Shown here one piece after another: positions 1-9,370 of a DNA stretch of 33,047 bases. The notes beneath the pieces were generated by a model. That model saw only the letters and a program-made list of their open reading frames with translations. It did not search any database and was not told the origin of the DNA. The translations under genes were made by a program, and so were the position numbers. Numbering within the stretch: position 1 is the stretch's first letter; each line of letters starts with the position of its first letter. The stretch comes from Burkholderiales bacterium (lineage in GTDB: Bacteria > Pseudomonadota > Gammaproteobacteria > Burkholderiales > Burkholderiaceae_E), in NCBI GenBank assembly GCA_003818495.1, contig RPRK01000031.1, forward strand, positions 1 through 33,047, given 5' to 3'.

Positions 1-1
1 C

Positions 2-1042
2 GCCGGCACCCACGGCAAGACCACCACCTCGTCGCTGCTCGCCTGGATCCTCGAGGCCTGCGGCCGCTCGCCGGGCTTCCTGATCGGCGGCGTTCCGGTC
101 GACTTCCCGTTCTCGGCGCGCCTGTCGGCGCCGGACGCCCCGTTCGTGATCGAGGCGGACGAATACGACACCGCGTTCTTCGACAAGCGTTCGAAGTTCG
201 TCCACTACCGTCCGACGACGGCGATCCTGAACAACCTCGAGTTCGATCACGCCGACATCTTTCCCGATCTGGCGGCGATCGAGACGCAGTTCCATCACCT
301 GGTGCGCACCGTGCCGCGAAGCGGACGGCTCGTCGTCAACGGCGCCCAGGCATCGCTCGCGCGGGTGCTCTCGCGAGGATGCTGGAGCGAACACGTCGCG
401 TTCGATGCAGATGACGGCTGGCACGCCGAGGCGGTCGTCGACGAACCCGATGCGACGGGCTTCGACGTCCTTCGGGGCTCGGAACGCCTGGGCCGCTGCC
501 GGCTGCCGCTGTCGGGTCGGCACAACCGCTCGAACGCCATCGCCGCGATCGCCGCCGCGGAGCACGAGGGCGTGTCACCGGCCGACGCCATCGCGGCCCT
601 CGGCCGCTTCGGCGGGGTCAAGCGCCGGATGGAGGTGCGCGGCACCGCCGGCGGGGTCACCGTCATCGACGACTTCGCGCACCACCCCAGCGCGATCGAG
701 ACCACGATCGACGGCCTGCGGGCTCGGCTGGGGCCGGGCGAGCGGATCCTCGCGGTGATCGAGCCGCGCTCGAACACGATGAAGCTCGGCGCGATGAAGG
801 CCCTGCTGCCCGGCAGCCTGGAGGGCGCGGAGCGCACCTACTGCTATGCGGGCGGGCTCGGCTGGGACGCCACCGAGGCGCTGGCTCCGCTGGGCGCCCG
901 CGCCGCGGTGTTCACCGCGCTCGACGCGCTGGTCGCGGCGGTCGCGGCCGAGGCGCGGAGCGGCGACCGCGTGCTGGTGATGAGCAACGGCGGCTTCGGC
1001 GGCGTGCACGGCAAGCTGCTCGAGGCGCTGGGCCGGCGCTGA
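2..1042 (+). CDS. mpl: UDP-N-acetylmuramate:L-alanyl-gamma-D-glutamyl-meso-diaminopimelate ligase (5' truncated)
   Basis: Cytoplasmic Mur-ligase-family enzyme that joins recycled murein tripeptide to UDP-MurNAc, feeding peptidoglycan recycling. The reading frame is open from base 2, so the start lies before the window. About 346 residues are present against roughly 450-460 for the family, so about 110 N-terminal residues are missing. The visible part opens at the ATP-binding loop AGTHGKTTT, followed by the central-domain motif [16 protein letters not shown] and the [11 protein letters not shown] segment typical of Mpl rather than MurC. The C-terminal ligase domain has [12 protein letters not shown] (the family's DDYAHHP motif) and a PRSNTMKLG segment. 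The gene ends 23 bases before the next plus-strand gene. Assignment to Mpl rather than MurC rests on family knowledge of these motifs and is strong. Confidence 0.93.
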   Translation, partial: AGTHGKTTTSSLLAWILEACGRSPGFLIGGVPVDFPFSARLSAPDAPFVIEADEYDTAFFDKRSKFVHYRPTTAILNNLEFDHADIFPDLAAIETQFHHLVRTVPRSGRLVVNGAQASLARVLSRGCWSEHVAFDADDGWHAEAVVDEPDATGFDVLRGSERLGRCRLPLSGRHNRSNAIAAIAAAEHEGVSPADAIAALGRFGGVKRRMEVRGTAGGVTVIDDFAHHPSAIETTIDGLRARLGPGERILAVIEPRSNTMKLGAMKALLPGSLEGAERTYCYAGGLGWDATEALAPLGARAAVFTALDALVAAVAAEARSGDRVLVMSNGGFGGVHGKLLEALGRR

Positions 1043-1065
1043 GCGCGCCCGGGCGCCACCGACCG

Positions 1066-1647
1066 ATGCTCGTCTACCTGCACGGCTTCAGGTCGTCACC
1101 CTCCTCGTTCAAGGCGCGGCTGCTCGAGACGCGGATGGCCGAGCTCGGGCGCTCCGCCGAATTCGCCTGCCCGGCGCTTCCGGTCTCGCCGCGCGAGGCG
1201 ATCGAGCTCGTCGAATCGCGCTGGCGCCCGGGGCCGGACGACACGCTCGTCGGCAGCTCGCTCGGAGGCTGCTATGCCACGTACCTGGCCGAGCGACACG
1301 GCTGCCGGGCGGTGCTGCTGAACCCGGCGACGCGGCCGGCCGCCCGACTGGCCGCCTACCTCGGGCCGCAGACGATGTACCACGATGCGTCGGTGAGCTT
1401 CGAGCTGACGCAGGCGCATCTCGACGAGCTGCGCGCGATCCAGGTCGCCGGGATCACCCGGCCCGGGCGCTACTTCCTCGTGGCCGCCACCGGCGACGAG
1501 CTGCTCGACTGGCGGGAGATGGTCGCCGCCTATCCCGGGGCGCGCCACCTCGTGATCCAGGGCAGCGATCACGGGCTGTCCGACTTCGCCGACCACCTCG
1601 ACGCCGTGCTCGACTTCGCGGGCGTGACCCCGGCCCGTCCGGGCTGA
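1066..1647 (+). CDS. YqiA/UPF0227-type alpha/beta-hydrolase esterase
   Basis: A 193-residue single-domain alpha/beta hydrolase of the YqiA family, a group of small cytoplasmic esterases. It begins with the family signature [16 protein letters not shown]. The nucleophile elbow GSSLGG places the catalytic Ser at residue 65. A probable Asp is at 144 (TGDELLDW) and the His at 169 (GSDHG), which completes a triad. Length matches the family (about 190 residues). The ATG lies 24 bases after the mpl stop, on the same strand, and no convincing Shine-Dalgarno is visible, so co-transcription with mpl is likely. The physiological ester substrate is not known for this family. Confidence 0.88.
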   Translation: MLVYLHGFRSSPSSFKARLLETRMAELGRSAEFACPALPVSPREAIELVESRWRPGPDDTLVGSSLGGCYATYLAERHGCRAVLLNPATRPAARLAAYLGPQTMYHDASVSFELTQAHLDELRAIQVAGITRPGRYFLVAATGDELLDWREMVAAYPGARHLVIQGSDHGLSDFADHLDAVLDFAGVTPARPG

Positions 1648-1661
1648 GGCGCTCAGGCCGC

Positions 1662-3449
1662 TCAGGCCGCCCGACGGGTCGGGTCGGCCCGCGAGCGCAC
1701 CAGGCGACCCGGCGTCGCGCCCGTCGGCCGGTCGTCGCGCAGCGTCTCGACGCCCGCCACGAAGGTGTGCCGGTATCCGGTGGCCGCCTGCAGGAAGCGA
1801 CGGCCGCCGGCCGGCAGGTCGTGCTCGATCCAGGGCCGGTGCAGCACCAGTCCGCCGAGGTCGATCAGGTTCAGGTCCGCGCGCATGCCCGGGGCGACGA
1901 CGCCGCGATCGGTCATCCCGTAGGCCCGCGCGCTGTCCATCGTCTGCTTGCGGACCAGCCGCTCCAGCGCGATGCGCGGTCCGCGCCGGCGGTCGCGCGC
2001 CCAATGGGTGAGCAGGAAGGTCGGGCCGCTGCCGTCGCAGATGGTGCCGACGTGCGCGCCGCCGTCGCCGACGCCCATCACGGTCGCGTCGTCCTCGAGC
2101 ATCGCGCGCACCACTTCGAGATCGCCGCCGGTGTAGTTCTCGAACGGGTGAAGCAGCACGCCGCGCCCGTCGTCGGCCAGCAGGATCTCGAGCGCGAGCG
2201 CCCAGGGCGAGCGGCCCTGCGCGCGGGCGCGCGCCCCGATCGCGTTCGCGAGGTCCGGTTCGTAGTCCGGCACGGCGCCCATCTCGAAGGCGCGCTCGAG
2301 CATGCCGCCGATCATCCGGGTCCTGCCGTCCTGCGGGCGTTCGTCGACGAGGCGCGCGCGCAGCGCCGCATCGGATCGCAGTCGCGCGACCCGCTCGGCG
2401 AGCGGCAGCGCCTCGAGCCCGGCCCAGGCCGGATGCATGCCGAACGGGTTCAGCGTGGCCTCGAGGCCGAGCAGCACGCCGATCGCGCGGCTGCCCACCT
2501 GGCCGGTGACCTCGAGCCCCGTCGCGCGGGCCGCGTGGATCTGGTCGAGCGTCTCGCGCCACAGCGTGGGCGCGCGGTCGACCTGGATCAGCAGCAGCGA
2601 CAGCGGCCGGCCGGCGGCGCGCGCGGCGGCGGCCAGGACGTCGAAGTCGCCCGAACCGAAGTCGGAGTTCACCTCCAGCACGCCCCGGCCCGCGCGGCGC
2701 ATCGCACGCGCGAGCGCCATCAGCTCGGCCTCGTCGGCGGTCAGGCTGGGCGTCGGCCGGCCGTCGGCGGCGCGGTGCTTGACCGTGCGCGAGGTGGTCA
2801 GCCCGAGGGCGCCGGCGCACAGCGCCTCGTCGAGCAGGCGCGCCATCTCGTCCCGCTCGCGCGGCGTGGGGCGCTCGGCGTGGTCGCCGCCGCGCTCGCC
2901 CATCACGTAGCAGCGCAGCGCCGCGTGCGGCACCTGCGCGCCGATGTCGATCGCGTGCGGCAGCCGCTCGAGCGCGTCGAGGTATTCGGGGAAGCTCTCC
3001 CAGCCGAAGGGAATGCCCTCGGCCAGCACGGTGCCGGGGATGTCCTCGACGCCTTCCATGATGTTGATCAGCTGGTCGATGCCGCCCGGGCGCAGCGGCG
3101 CGAAGCCCACGCCGCAGTTGCCGAACACCGCCGTCGTCACGCCGTGCACCGACGAGGGCGCGAGCTGGGCGTCCCAGGTGGCCTGGCCGTCGTAGTGGGT
3201 GTGGATGTCGACGAAGCCCGGCGTCAGCAGCAGGCCGCCCGCGTCGATCTCCCGCTGCCCGCGTCCGATCGGCATCGTGCCGCCGCGGGCGACGTCGCGG
3301 GCATCGACCTGCTCGACGCCGGGAACGACCGCGGCGCCGTGCCGATGGATCGCCGCGATCGTGCCGCCGTCGACCGCCACGTCGGCGATGCAGGCGGGTG
3401 CGCCCGTGCCGTCGACCAGCGTCGCGCCTCGAATGACCAGTCCGTGCAT
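1662..3449 (-). CDS. N-acyl-D-amino-acid deacylase-like amidohydrolase
   Basis: A 595-residue metal-dependent amidohydrolase of the D-aminoacylase (amidohydrolase 3) group, which hydrolyses N-acyl-D-amino acids or related cyclic amides in the cytoplasm. The N-terminal small domain ([13 protein letters not shown]) is followed by the metal-binding motif [12 protein letters not shown], a central barrel, and the late motif [14 protein letters not shown] carrying a metal-ligand Asp/His region. The C-terminus returns to the beta-sandwich ([14 protein letters not shown]). The open frame extends 21 codons further upstream, but I chose the ATG at 3449 because GGAGGA sits a few bases before it and the family signature begins there. 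It converges with the esterase gene (14-base gap) and diverges from the FabG-type gene. The exact substrate cannot be told from sequence. Confidence 0.85.
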   Translation of the reverse strand: MHGLVIRGATLVDGTGAPACIADVAVDGGTIAAIHRHGAAVVPGVEQVDARDVARGGTMPIGRGQREIDAGGLLLTPGFVDIHTHYDGQATWDAQLAPSSVHGVTTAVFGNCGVGFAPLRPGGIDQLINIMEGVEDIPGTVLAEGIPFGWESFPEYLDALERLPHAIDIGAQVPHAALRCYVMGERGGDHAERPTPRERDEMARLLDEALCAGALGLTTSRTVKHRAADGRPTPSLTADEAELMALARAMRRAGRGVLEVNSDFGSGDFDVLAAAARAAGRPLSLLLIQVDRAPTLWRETLDQIHAARATGLEVTGQVGSRAIGVLLGLEATLNPFGMHPAWAGLEALPLAERVARLRSDAALRARLVDERPQDGRTRMIGGMLERAFEMGAVPDYEPDLANAIGARARAQGRSPWALALEILLADDGRGVLLHPFENYTGGDLEVVRAMLEDDATVMGVGDGGAHVGTICDGSGPTFLLTHWARDRRRGPRIALERLVRKQTMDSARAYGMTDRGVVAPGMRADLNLIDLGGLVLHRPWIEHDLPAGGRRFLQAATGYRHTFVAGVETLRDDRPTGATPGRLVRSRADPTRRAA

Positions 3450-3612
3450 CGTCTCCTCCGTCGGTGGGGCCCGCGGGGCCGTCGCCGCGGACCCCGGGAC
3501 CATTGTGGGCACCGGCCCTCGGCCACGTCCGTGCGGGGTGCGGGGATTTCGACACGGCGGCCGGCCGGCCGTTCCGTGAATCCCGTCATCCGGAACCGGG
3601 CCCCGGTCCGCT

Positions 3613-3618
3613 TAGAAT
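3613..3618 (+). promoter_or_regulatory. candidate -10 box for the fabG-type gene
   Basis: TAGAAT (5 of 6 to TATAAT) lies 35 bases before the GTG start of the reductase. The following bases, GCG, give TAGAATGCG, a 9-mer that recurs before mgtE at 12107. No recognisable -35 is seen at 16-18 bases upstream. Confidence 0.45.
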
Positions 3619-3653
3619 GCGGCCCGTTCCTCATTTCCCACGGACCCGCCATC

Positions 3654-4394
3654 GTGCGTCTCAAGGACAAGGTTGCCATCGTCACCGGAGCGGCCCAGGG
3701 CATCGGGCTCGCCACCGCCATCCGTTTCGCCGCCGACGGCGCGCGCGTCGTCGTCGCCGATCTCAACGCGCAGCGCGTCGACGCCGCGGTGGCCTCGCTG
3801 CGCGCCGCCGGCGGCCGCGCGCTCGGCTGCCTGGTCGACGTCACCGACCGCACGACCATCGATGCGATGGTGTCGCAGGTGCGCGCCGAATGGGGGCGCA
3901 TCGACGTGCTGATCAACAATGCGGGCATCACCAAGGACGCGCGGCTGGCGAAGATGAGCTCGGCGCAGTTCGACTCGGTGATCGCGGTCAACCTCAAGGG
4001 CGTGTTCGAGTGCACTCAGGCCGTGGCCGAATCGATGGTCGCGCAGGGCTCGGGCTCGATCGTCAACGCGTCCTCGGTCGTCGGCCTGTACGGCAATTTC
4101 GGCCAGACCAACTACGCGGCGACCAAGGCCGGCGTGATCGGCCTGACCAAGACCTGGGCGCGCGAGCTGGGTCCGAAGGGCGTGCGCGTGAACGCCGTGT
4201 GCCCGGGCTTCGTGAAGACCGCCATCCTCGAGACCATTCCCGAGGAGGTGATGCAGAAGATGGTCGCGAAGGTGCCGCTCGGGCGGCTCGGATCGCCCGA
4301 GGAGATCGCGGCGGTGTACGCCTTCCTCGCCTCCGACGACGCGAGCTATCTCAACGGGGCGGTGATCGAGGTGTCGGGCGGCATCCAGCTGTGA
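3654..4394 (+). CDS. fabG: 3-oxoacyl-ACP reductase-type short-chain dehydrogenase
   Basis: A 246-residue classical SDR, the size expected of FabG. It carries the nucleotide-binding motif TGAAQGIG (residues 11-18), NNAG (88-91), and the catalytic Ser141, Tyr154 and Lys158 ([11 protein letters not shown]...NYAATKAG). The end [11 protein letters not shown] is typical of FabG. The frame is open far upstream only because of GC-rich composition. I chose the GTG at 3654 because [12 protein letters not shown] is the normal SDR beginning. It is a lone gene, not in a fab cluster, and converges with marC (22-base gap), so a role in polyhydroxyalkanoate or another 3-ketoacyl reduction is as possible as fatty acid synthesis. 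Confidence 0.85.
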   Translation: MRLKDKVAIVTGAAQGIGLATAIRFAADGARVVVADLNAQRVDAAVASLRAAGGRALGCLVDVTDRTTIDAMVSQVRAEWGRIDVLINNAGITKDARLAKMSSAQFDSVIAVNLKGVFECTQAVAESMVAQGSGSIVNASSVVGLYGNFGQTNYAATKAGVIGLTKTWARELGPKGVRVNAVCPGFVKTAILETIPEEVMQKMVAKVPLGRLGSPEEIAAVYAFLASDDASYLNGAVIEVSGGIQL

Positions 4395-4416
4395 CCGGGC
4401 CGCGGTGCCTCCGACG

Positions 4417-5094
4417 CTAGGTCGCCCGCGGCGCCGCGTTCAGCTCGAGCCAGCCCGTCCACAGGATGTCGAGCCCCATGCACAGCAGGATGAACGCGGC
4501 CAGCCGCATCATCACCAGCGTGCCCAGTGGCCCGAGGCGCCCGAGCATCGCGCCGGCGTGGCGGTTCGACAGGTAGATCACCGCGGCGGTGAGCGCGGCG
4601 CCCGCCACGGCGGTGGTCGCATGGGCCAGGTAGAGGATGGGCGAGCCGGGGATCTGCGCGCCGAGCGCGATCGACGCGGCGATCGTGCCGGGCCCGGTCA
4701 TCAGCGGGAAGGTCAGCGGATAGAAGCTCTTGCGCTGCAGCGCGTCGTTCGACAGCGCGGTGCTCTGCAGCGCGGCCGCCGACCGGACCTCGTCGTCCTC
4801 GCGGCTGTGCAGCATGCGCCAGCCCGCGCTCGCCACCAGCAGGCCGCCGCCGATCCGCACGATCGGCAGCGAGATGCCGAAGAAGTCGAGCACGTAGGTG
4901 CCGATCAGCAGCGAGCCCGCCACCACGAAGAAGGCGTTGACCGCGACCTGGCGCGCCAGGCTCGAGACCACCGCCCGGTCGGTGCCGACGGTCGCGACGA
5001 AGACCGGCGCGACGCTCGGCGGGTTGATGATCGGCAGCAGCGTGAGCGGCACGACCAGCACGGCCTTCAGCAGCGGGAACAGCTCGTCGAGCAT
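4417..5094 (-). CDS. MarC family integral membrane protein
   Basis: A 225-residue inner-membrane protein of the MarC (UPF0056) family, about six hydrophobic segments. Family hallmarks are visible: LLPIINPPSVAPVF near residues 19-32, and FYPLTFPLMTGPGTIAASIALGA in the middle. Members were once linked to multiple-antibiotic resistance, but that role is not supported for E. coli MarC and the function is unknown. It is the last gene of a possible minus-strand run with the MFS transporter (54-base gap) and the AIM24 gene. Confidence 0.88.
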   Translation of the reverse strand: MLDELFPLLKAVLVVPLTLLPIINPPSVAPVFVATVGTDRAVVSSLARQVAVNAFFVVAGSLLIGTYVLDFFGISLPIVRIGGGLLVASAGWRMLHSREDDEVRSAAALQSTALSNDALQRKSFYPLTFPLMTGPGTIAASIALGAQIPGSPILYLAHATTAVAGAALTAAVIYLSNRHAGAMLGRLGPLGTLVMMRLAAFILLCMGLDILWTGWLELNAAPRAT

Positions 5095-5148
5095 CGGAGG
5101 CGGCGGCGGGGAGGGGAGCTCGACTGTGCCACGGACGGCGGCGGCGCG

Positions 5149-6336
5149 TCAGGCCCCCGCCGCGGCGCCCGGCCGCGGCCCGGCCTCGGTCGCACGCACC
5201 AGCAGCGCGACGCAGGCGATCAGCACCGCCGACACGATCGGCAGTCCGCGGTAGCCGACGGCCGCGATGACGGCACCGCCGATCGCGGCTCCCGCGGCCG
5301 TGCCGACGTAGATCATCGACGCATTGAGCGCGAGGACCGCGGTCGCCTGGCGGGGGGCCATCGACACCAGGCGGGACTGCTGGGCCGCGTAGAACGCGAA
5401 GCCGATCACGCCCCAGCACAGGAATGCCGCGACGACCGGCGCGGTCTGCCCGGGCAGCGCCCCGATCGCGGCGAACACCAGCAGGAACCCCGCGCAGATC
5501 GCGTACATCAGCCGCGTCGGGCCGATGCGGTCCGCGAGCGTGCCGCCGAGGAAGGTGCCGCCGAGCGCGGCCACGCCGAAGCCGGCCAGCACGGGCGCGA
5601 TCATCGGTGCGGGCACGCCGGCGTACTCGCGCAGGAACGCGCCGACGTAGCTGAAGATCGAGAAGATCGACGCGAAGTACACGCCGGTGATCGCGAGCGC
5701 CCCGACGATGCGCACGTCGCGCAGCAGGTGGCCGATGCCCGAGAGGCTGGCCGGCGCGGTCGGCACGCCGCGCGGCGCGCGCGCCACCAGCAGCGCCAGC
5801 ACCGCGAGCGCGGCCGCCGACACGCCCCAGAACGCGAGCGGCCAGCCGAAGCGCGACAGGCCCGCCCAGGCCCCGAACGGCACGCCGATCACGTAGGACA
5901 GGCCGATGCCGGCGAAGGTGACCGACAGGGCGCGGCCGCGCATCGCGGCGGGCACCAGCGCGACCGCGAGCGCGGCCGCGGTCGGGGTGAACAGGCCCGC
6001 GCCGCAGGCCATCGCGACGCGCGCCAGCGCGAGCTCGCCCCAGGTCGCGGCGAGCGCGGAGGCGGCGTTGGCGCCGAGCAGCAGCAGCATCGACACCCAC
6101 AGCACGGTGCGCGCGTCGAAGCGGCCGGCGACCGCGACCAGCAGCGGAGCGGCGATCGCGTTGGCCGCCGAGTAGACCGTCATCAGCTGGCCGGTGGCCG
6201 ACACCGAGGTGCCGAGCGCCCGCGACAGCGGCTCGACGATGCCGCCGATCATGAACCCGCCGGTGCCCACCACCAGATTGCCGAGCGCCAGCGCCCACAG
6301 GAACGCGGGCAGCCGGGCGGGCGCGCCCGGGCTCAC
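5149..6336 (-). CDS. MFS transporter, DHA1-type
   Basis: A 395-residue major facilitator superfamily protein with about 12 transmembrane segments. It resembles the drug:H+ antiporter-1 (AraJ/YdhP-like) group, which exports small molecules from the cytoplasm. The first helix region is NLVVGTGGFMIGGI. The N-half has the loop 2-3 sequence AVAGRFDARTVL, a divergent form of motif A, and the C-half repeats it as GGTLADRIGPTR. The start is taken as GTG at 6336, because the next in-frame ATG would fall inside the first helix. It begins 13 bases after the AIM24 stop on the same strand, so the two are probably co-transcribed. The substrate is not predictable. Confidence 0.85.
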   Translation of the reverse strand: MSPGAPARLPAFLWALALGNLVVGTGGFMIGGIVEPLSRALGTSVSATGQLMTVYSAANAIAAPLLVAVAGRFDARTVLWVSMLLLLGANAASALAATWGELALARVAMACGAGLFTPTAAALAVALVPAAMRGRALSVTFAGIGLSYVIGVPFGAWAGLSRFGWPLAFWGVSAAALAVLALLVARAPRGVPTAPASLSGIGHLLRDVRIVGALAITGVYFASIFSIFSYVGAFLREYAGVPAPMIAPVLAGFGVAALGGTFLGGTLADRIGPTRLMYAICAGFLLVFAAIGALPGQTAPVVAAFLCWGVIGFAFYAAQQSRLVSMAPRQATAVLALNASMIYVGTAAGAAIGGAVIAAVGYRGLPIVSAVLIACVALLVRATEAGPRPGAAAGA

Positions 6337-6349
6337 CGGCCGGGTCCGC

Positions 6350-7132
6350 TCAATCCCGGTCCCCGCCCAGCAGCGCCGACAGCCCGCCCTGCTCGCGGTT
6401 GCCGCCGGACTGCGGCGCCGCCGCGAACACGCGGGAGGCCAGCCGCGAGAATGGCAGCGACTGCAGCCAGATCGTGCCCGGACCGCGCAGCAGCGCGAAG
6501 AACAGGCCCTCGCCGCCGAACAGCGCGGTCTTGACCTTGCCGACGTACTCGACGTCGAAGTCCACGCCGTCGGTGTAGGCGACGACGCAGCCGGTGTCGA
6601 CCCGCAGCAGCTCGCCCGGCGCGAGGCGCCGCTCCATGACCGTGCCGCAGGCGTGCACGAAGGCGAGGCCGTCGCCCTCGAGCTTCTGCATGATGAACCC
6701 CTCGCCGCCGAAGAAGCCGGCGCCGAGCTTGCGCTGGAAGGCGATGCCGAGCGAGACGCCGCGCGCCGCGCACAGGAAGGCGTCGCGCTGGCACATGACG
6801 CGTCCGCCGAGGGCGGCGAGGTCCATCGGCAGGATCCGGCCGGGGTAGGGCGCCGCGAAGCCGAGCTTGCGGCGCACCGTCGCCTGGTTGGCGTAGACGG
6901 AGGTGAACAGCGACTCGCCCGTCAGCAGCCGCTTGCCGGCGCCGACCAGCTTGCCCAGCAGGCCGCCGCCGCCGCCGCTGCCGTCGCCGAAGACGGTGTC
7001 GAGGCCGATGCCGTCCTCCATGTACATCAGGCTGCCGGCCTCGCCGACCATCGCCTCGCCGGGGTCGAGCTCGACCTCGACGTACTGCATCTCGCCGCCT
7101 TGGATCCGGTAGTCGATGACATCCATCGCCAT
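6350..7132 (-). CDS. AIM24 family protein (TIGR00266-type)
   Basis: A 260-residue protein of the AIM24 family, a beta-rich TRAP-like fold of unknown biochemical role in bacteria. Family features include YRIQGGEMQYVEVELDPGE at the N-terminus, EAGSLMYM, a glycine-rich loop near residues 50-60, SLFTSVYAN, GEGFIMQKLEGDG and FGGEGLFFALLRGPG. The frame is open 31 codons further upstream. I chose the ATG at 7132 because GGAGG lies 5 bases before it; a second ATG two codons later (7126) is possible. It is divergent from the RNase II gene across about 100 bases and leads the AIM24-MFS-MarC run. Confidence 0.88.
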   Translation of the reverse strand: MAMDVIDYRIQGGEMQYVEVELDPGEAMVGEAGSLMYMEDGIGLDTVFGDGSGGGGGLLGKLVGAGKRLLTGESLFTSVYANQATVRRKLGFAAPYPGRILPMDLAALGGRVMCQRDAFLCAARGVSLGIAFQRKLGAGFFGGEGFIMQKLEGDGLAFVHACGTVMERRLAPGELLRVDTGCVVAYTDGVDFDVEYVGKVKTALFGGEGLFFALLRGPGTIWLQSLPFSRLASRVFAAAPQSGGNREQGGLSALLGGDRD

Positions 7133-7179
7133 GAGGGCCTCCGGTCTGGGAAGTGGGGCGGGCAGTGTAGCCGACTGGC

Positions 7180-7185
7180 TATAAT
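7180..7185 (+). promoter_or_regulatory. candidate -10 box for the RNase II gene
   Basis: A perfect TATAAT in the divergent gap between the AIM24 gene and the RNase gene, 48 bases before the RNase ATG. It stands out in very GC-rich surroundings. No clear -35 is visible. Confidence 0.55.
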
Positions 7186-7233
7186 CGGCCGCTCGGCGGC
7201 GCCTGGCCGCGTCACCGGAAGTCACAGCGTTCC

Positions 7234-9357
7234 ATGGCGAGCACCCACGTCCTGTTCGAGGAAGACGGCGCCTTCAAGGCCGGCACCGTCCTCTCCGATG
7301 CCGGAGCCAGCCTGCAGGTCGAGGCGGCCAGCGGCAAGCGAACGAAGGTCAAGACCTCGATGGTGTTCCTGCGCTTCCCGTCGCCGTCGCCGGTCGAGCT
7401 GCTCGAGCAGGCGCACCGCGCCGCCGAAGGCATCGATCTCGACTTCCTCTGGGAATGCGCGCCGCAGGACGAGTTCGACTTCGCCGCCCTCGCGGACGAC
7501 TACTACGGCCATCCGCCGTCCCCGGTCGAGGCCGCCAGCCTGCTGTTCCGCCTGCACGCCTCGCCCGTCTACTTCTACCGCAAGGGTCGCGGCCGGTATC
7601 GGCCGGCGCCGCCCGAGACGCTGCGCGCGGCGCTCGCTGCGCTCGAGCGCAAGAAGGAGCAGGCGGCCCGCATCGAGGTGTGGGCACAGGCGCTCGCCGA
7701 CGGCGACTCGCCCGAGCCGATCCGCCGCGAGGCCGCGCGGCTGCTGGTGCGCCCCGACAAGAACGCCGCCGAGTGGAAGGCGCTCGATCGCGCCTGCGCG
7801 CTGACCCGCTCGCCGCCGGCGCGCGTGCTGCTGTCGGCCGGCGCCTTCGCCGATGCGCGGGCGCTGCACATGGGCTGTTTCCTCGCCGAGCAGTTCCCGC
7901 AGGGCACCGGGTTCGGCAACCCCGATCCGACGCCGCTCGACGAGGCGCTCGCCGCGCGCGTCGCCGCGCTGCCGATGGCCGAGGTGGAGCCGTTCTCGAT
8001 CGACGACTCCACGACGACGGAGATCGACGACTGCCTGTCCGTGCAGCGCCTGCCCGACGGGCGCCTGCGCGTCGGCGTGCACATCGCCGCGCCGGGCATC
8101 GCGATCGCACCGGGCGACGCGCTCGATCAGATCGCGCGCGAGCGGATGTCGACGGTCTACATGCCGGGCGACAAGATCACCATGCTGCCCGACCTGCCCA
8201 TCGAGCGCTTCTCGCTCGAGGCGGGCCGGGTGCTGCCGGCGCTGTCGCTGTACGCCGACCTCGACGAGTCCGGCCGTCGCGTGTCCTCGACCCACACCCG
8301 GGTGGAACGGATCCGCGTCGCCGCGAACCTGCGCCACGACCGCCTCGACGACCTGATCTCCGAGGAGGCGCTGGCCGATCCGGCGCCGGGCGCGCCCGAT
8401 CCGCTCGCCACCTTCGCGCAGGCCGATGCGCTGCGGGTGCTGTGGCGCCTGACGCTCGGCCTGTCCGACGAGCGCGACCGCATGCGCGGCAAGCCCGAGG
8501 GCCGCAACCGCGTCGACTTCAGCTTCTACGTCGAGCGCGACGCGCAGGGCGTCGAGTCGGTCCGGATCGTCCAGCGTCGCCGCGACGCGCCGCTCGACCG
8601 CATCGTGGCCGAGCTGATGATCCTCGCGAACTCGGCCTGGGGCGGGCTCCTGGCCGACCACCGCGTGCCGGGCATCTATCGCGCGCAGGCGCCGGGCGCG
8701 CGGGTGCGCATGACCACCCATGCGCAGCCTCACCAGGGCCTGGGGGTCGCGCAGTACGGATGGGCGACCTCCCCGCTGCGCCGCTACGTCGACCTGGTCA
8801 ACCAGCGTCAGCTGATCGCGGTCGCCGGCGGCACGCCGCCGCCCTACCAGGGCAACGATGCCGACCTGTACGCGGTGATCCAGTCGTTCGACGCCCGCTA
8901 TGCGTCGTACGCCGAGTTCCAGCAGCGCATGGAGCGCTACTGGTGCCTGCGCTGGGTCGAGCAGCAGCCGTCCCGCAGGCTCGAGGCCGTCGTGGTCCGC
9001 GACGAGCTGGTCCGGATGGCGCGCGCGCCGCTCTACGTGCGCATGCCCGAGCTGCCGGCGATGCAGCTCGCGCCGGGTCGGCGCATCGTCGTCGACCTGA
9101 GCGAGACCGACCTGCTCGAGCTGTCGGTGGCCGCCCGGTTCGTCGAGTTCGCCCCGGAGGTGTCCGAGGACACCGAGCTGGTGGAACTCGAGGATCCGAT
9201 GGACGGCGTCGACGAGGTGCCGGGCCCGCCCGAAGCCGAGCGGGCGGGCGACGCTCCGGCGTCACCCGACGGCACGGCCGATGTCGACGACACGGCCGAC
9301 GACGGGTCGACCGACCGGGCCGCATCGGCCGACACCGCGCCCCCGGGCGCGGGCTGA
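7234..9357 (+). CDS. RNase II/RNB-family exoribonuclease
   Basis: A 707-residue 3'-to-5' exoribonuclease of the RNase II family, acting on single-stranded RNA. The RNB catalytic domain runs from about residue 250 to 560. The active-site stretch FSIDDSTTTEIDDCLSV gives Asp257, Glu263, Asp265 and Asp266 at the positions equivalent to E. coli RNase II Asp201/207/209/210, so the second acid is Glu here. Further RNB motifs are VGVHIAAPG, RVDFSFYVE and the late GWATSPLRRYVDLVNQRQL. The last 70-80 residues form a low-complexity tail rich in Asp, Glu, Ala and Pro. The gene heads a plus-strand run with the TonB-like gene (13-base gap), aroE and mtgA. No strong ribosome binding site is seen before the ATG. 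Confidence 0.92.
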   Translation: MASTHVLFEEDGAFKAGTVLSDAGASLQVEAASGKRTKVKTSMVFLRFPSPSPVELLEQAHRAAEGIDLDFLWECAPQDEFDFAALADDYYGHPPSPVEAASLLFRLHASPVYFYRKGRGRYRPAPPETLRAALAALERKKEQAARIEVWAQALADGDSPEPIRREAARLLVRPDKNAAEWKALDRACALTRSPPARVLLSAGAFADARALHMGCFLAEQFPQGTGFGNPDPTPLDEALAARVAALPMAEVEPFSIDDSTTTEIDDCLSVQRLPDGRLRVGVHIAAPGIAIAPGDALDQIARERMSTVYMPGDKITMLPDLPIERFSLEAGRVLPALSLYADLDESGRRVSSTHTRVERIRVAANLRHDRLDDLISEEALADPAPGAPDPLATFAQADALRVLWRLTLGLSDERDRMRGKPEGRNRVDFSFYVERDAQGVESVRIVQRRRDAPLDRIVAELMILANSAWGGLLADHRVPGIYRAQAPGARVRMTTHAQPHQGLGVAQYGWATSPLRRYVDLVNQRQLIAVAGGTPPPYQGNDADLYAVIQSFDARYASYAEFQQRMERYWCLRWVEQQPSRRLEAVVVRDELVRMARAPLYVRMPELPAMQLAPGRRIVVDLSETDLLELSVAARFVEFAPEVSEDTELVELEDPMDGVDEVPGPPEAERAGDAPASPDGTADVDDTADDGSTDRAASADTAPPGAG

Positions 9358-9370
9358 GCGACGCCCCACG

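Noticed and set aside
1096..3555. Very long minus-strand open frame of 819 codons overlapping the esterase and amidohydrolase genes.
   Set aside because: It is Arg/Gly/Ala-rich without domain motifs and lies over genes with clear family signatures; it is a frame shadow caused by high GC.
1767..3653. Long upstream extension of the FabG-type reading frame.
   Set aside because: The 629 upstream codons lie antisense to the amidohydrolase gene and have no family features; the normal SDR start is at 3654.
4346..6298. 650-codon minus-strand frame across marC and the MFS gene.
   Set aside because: Arg/Ala-rich translation without motifs, out of frame with two recognisable membrane proteins.
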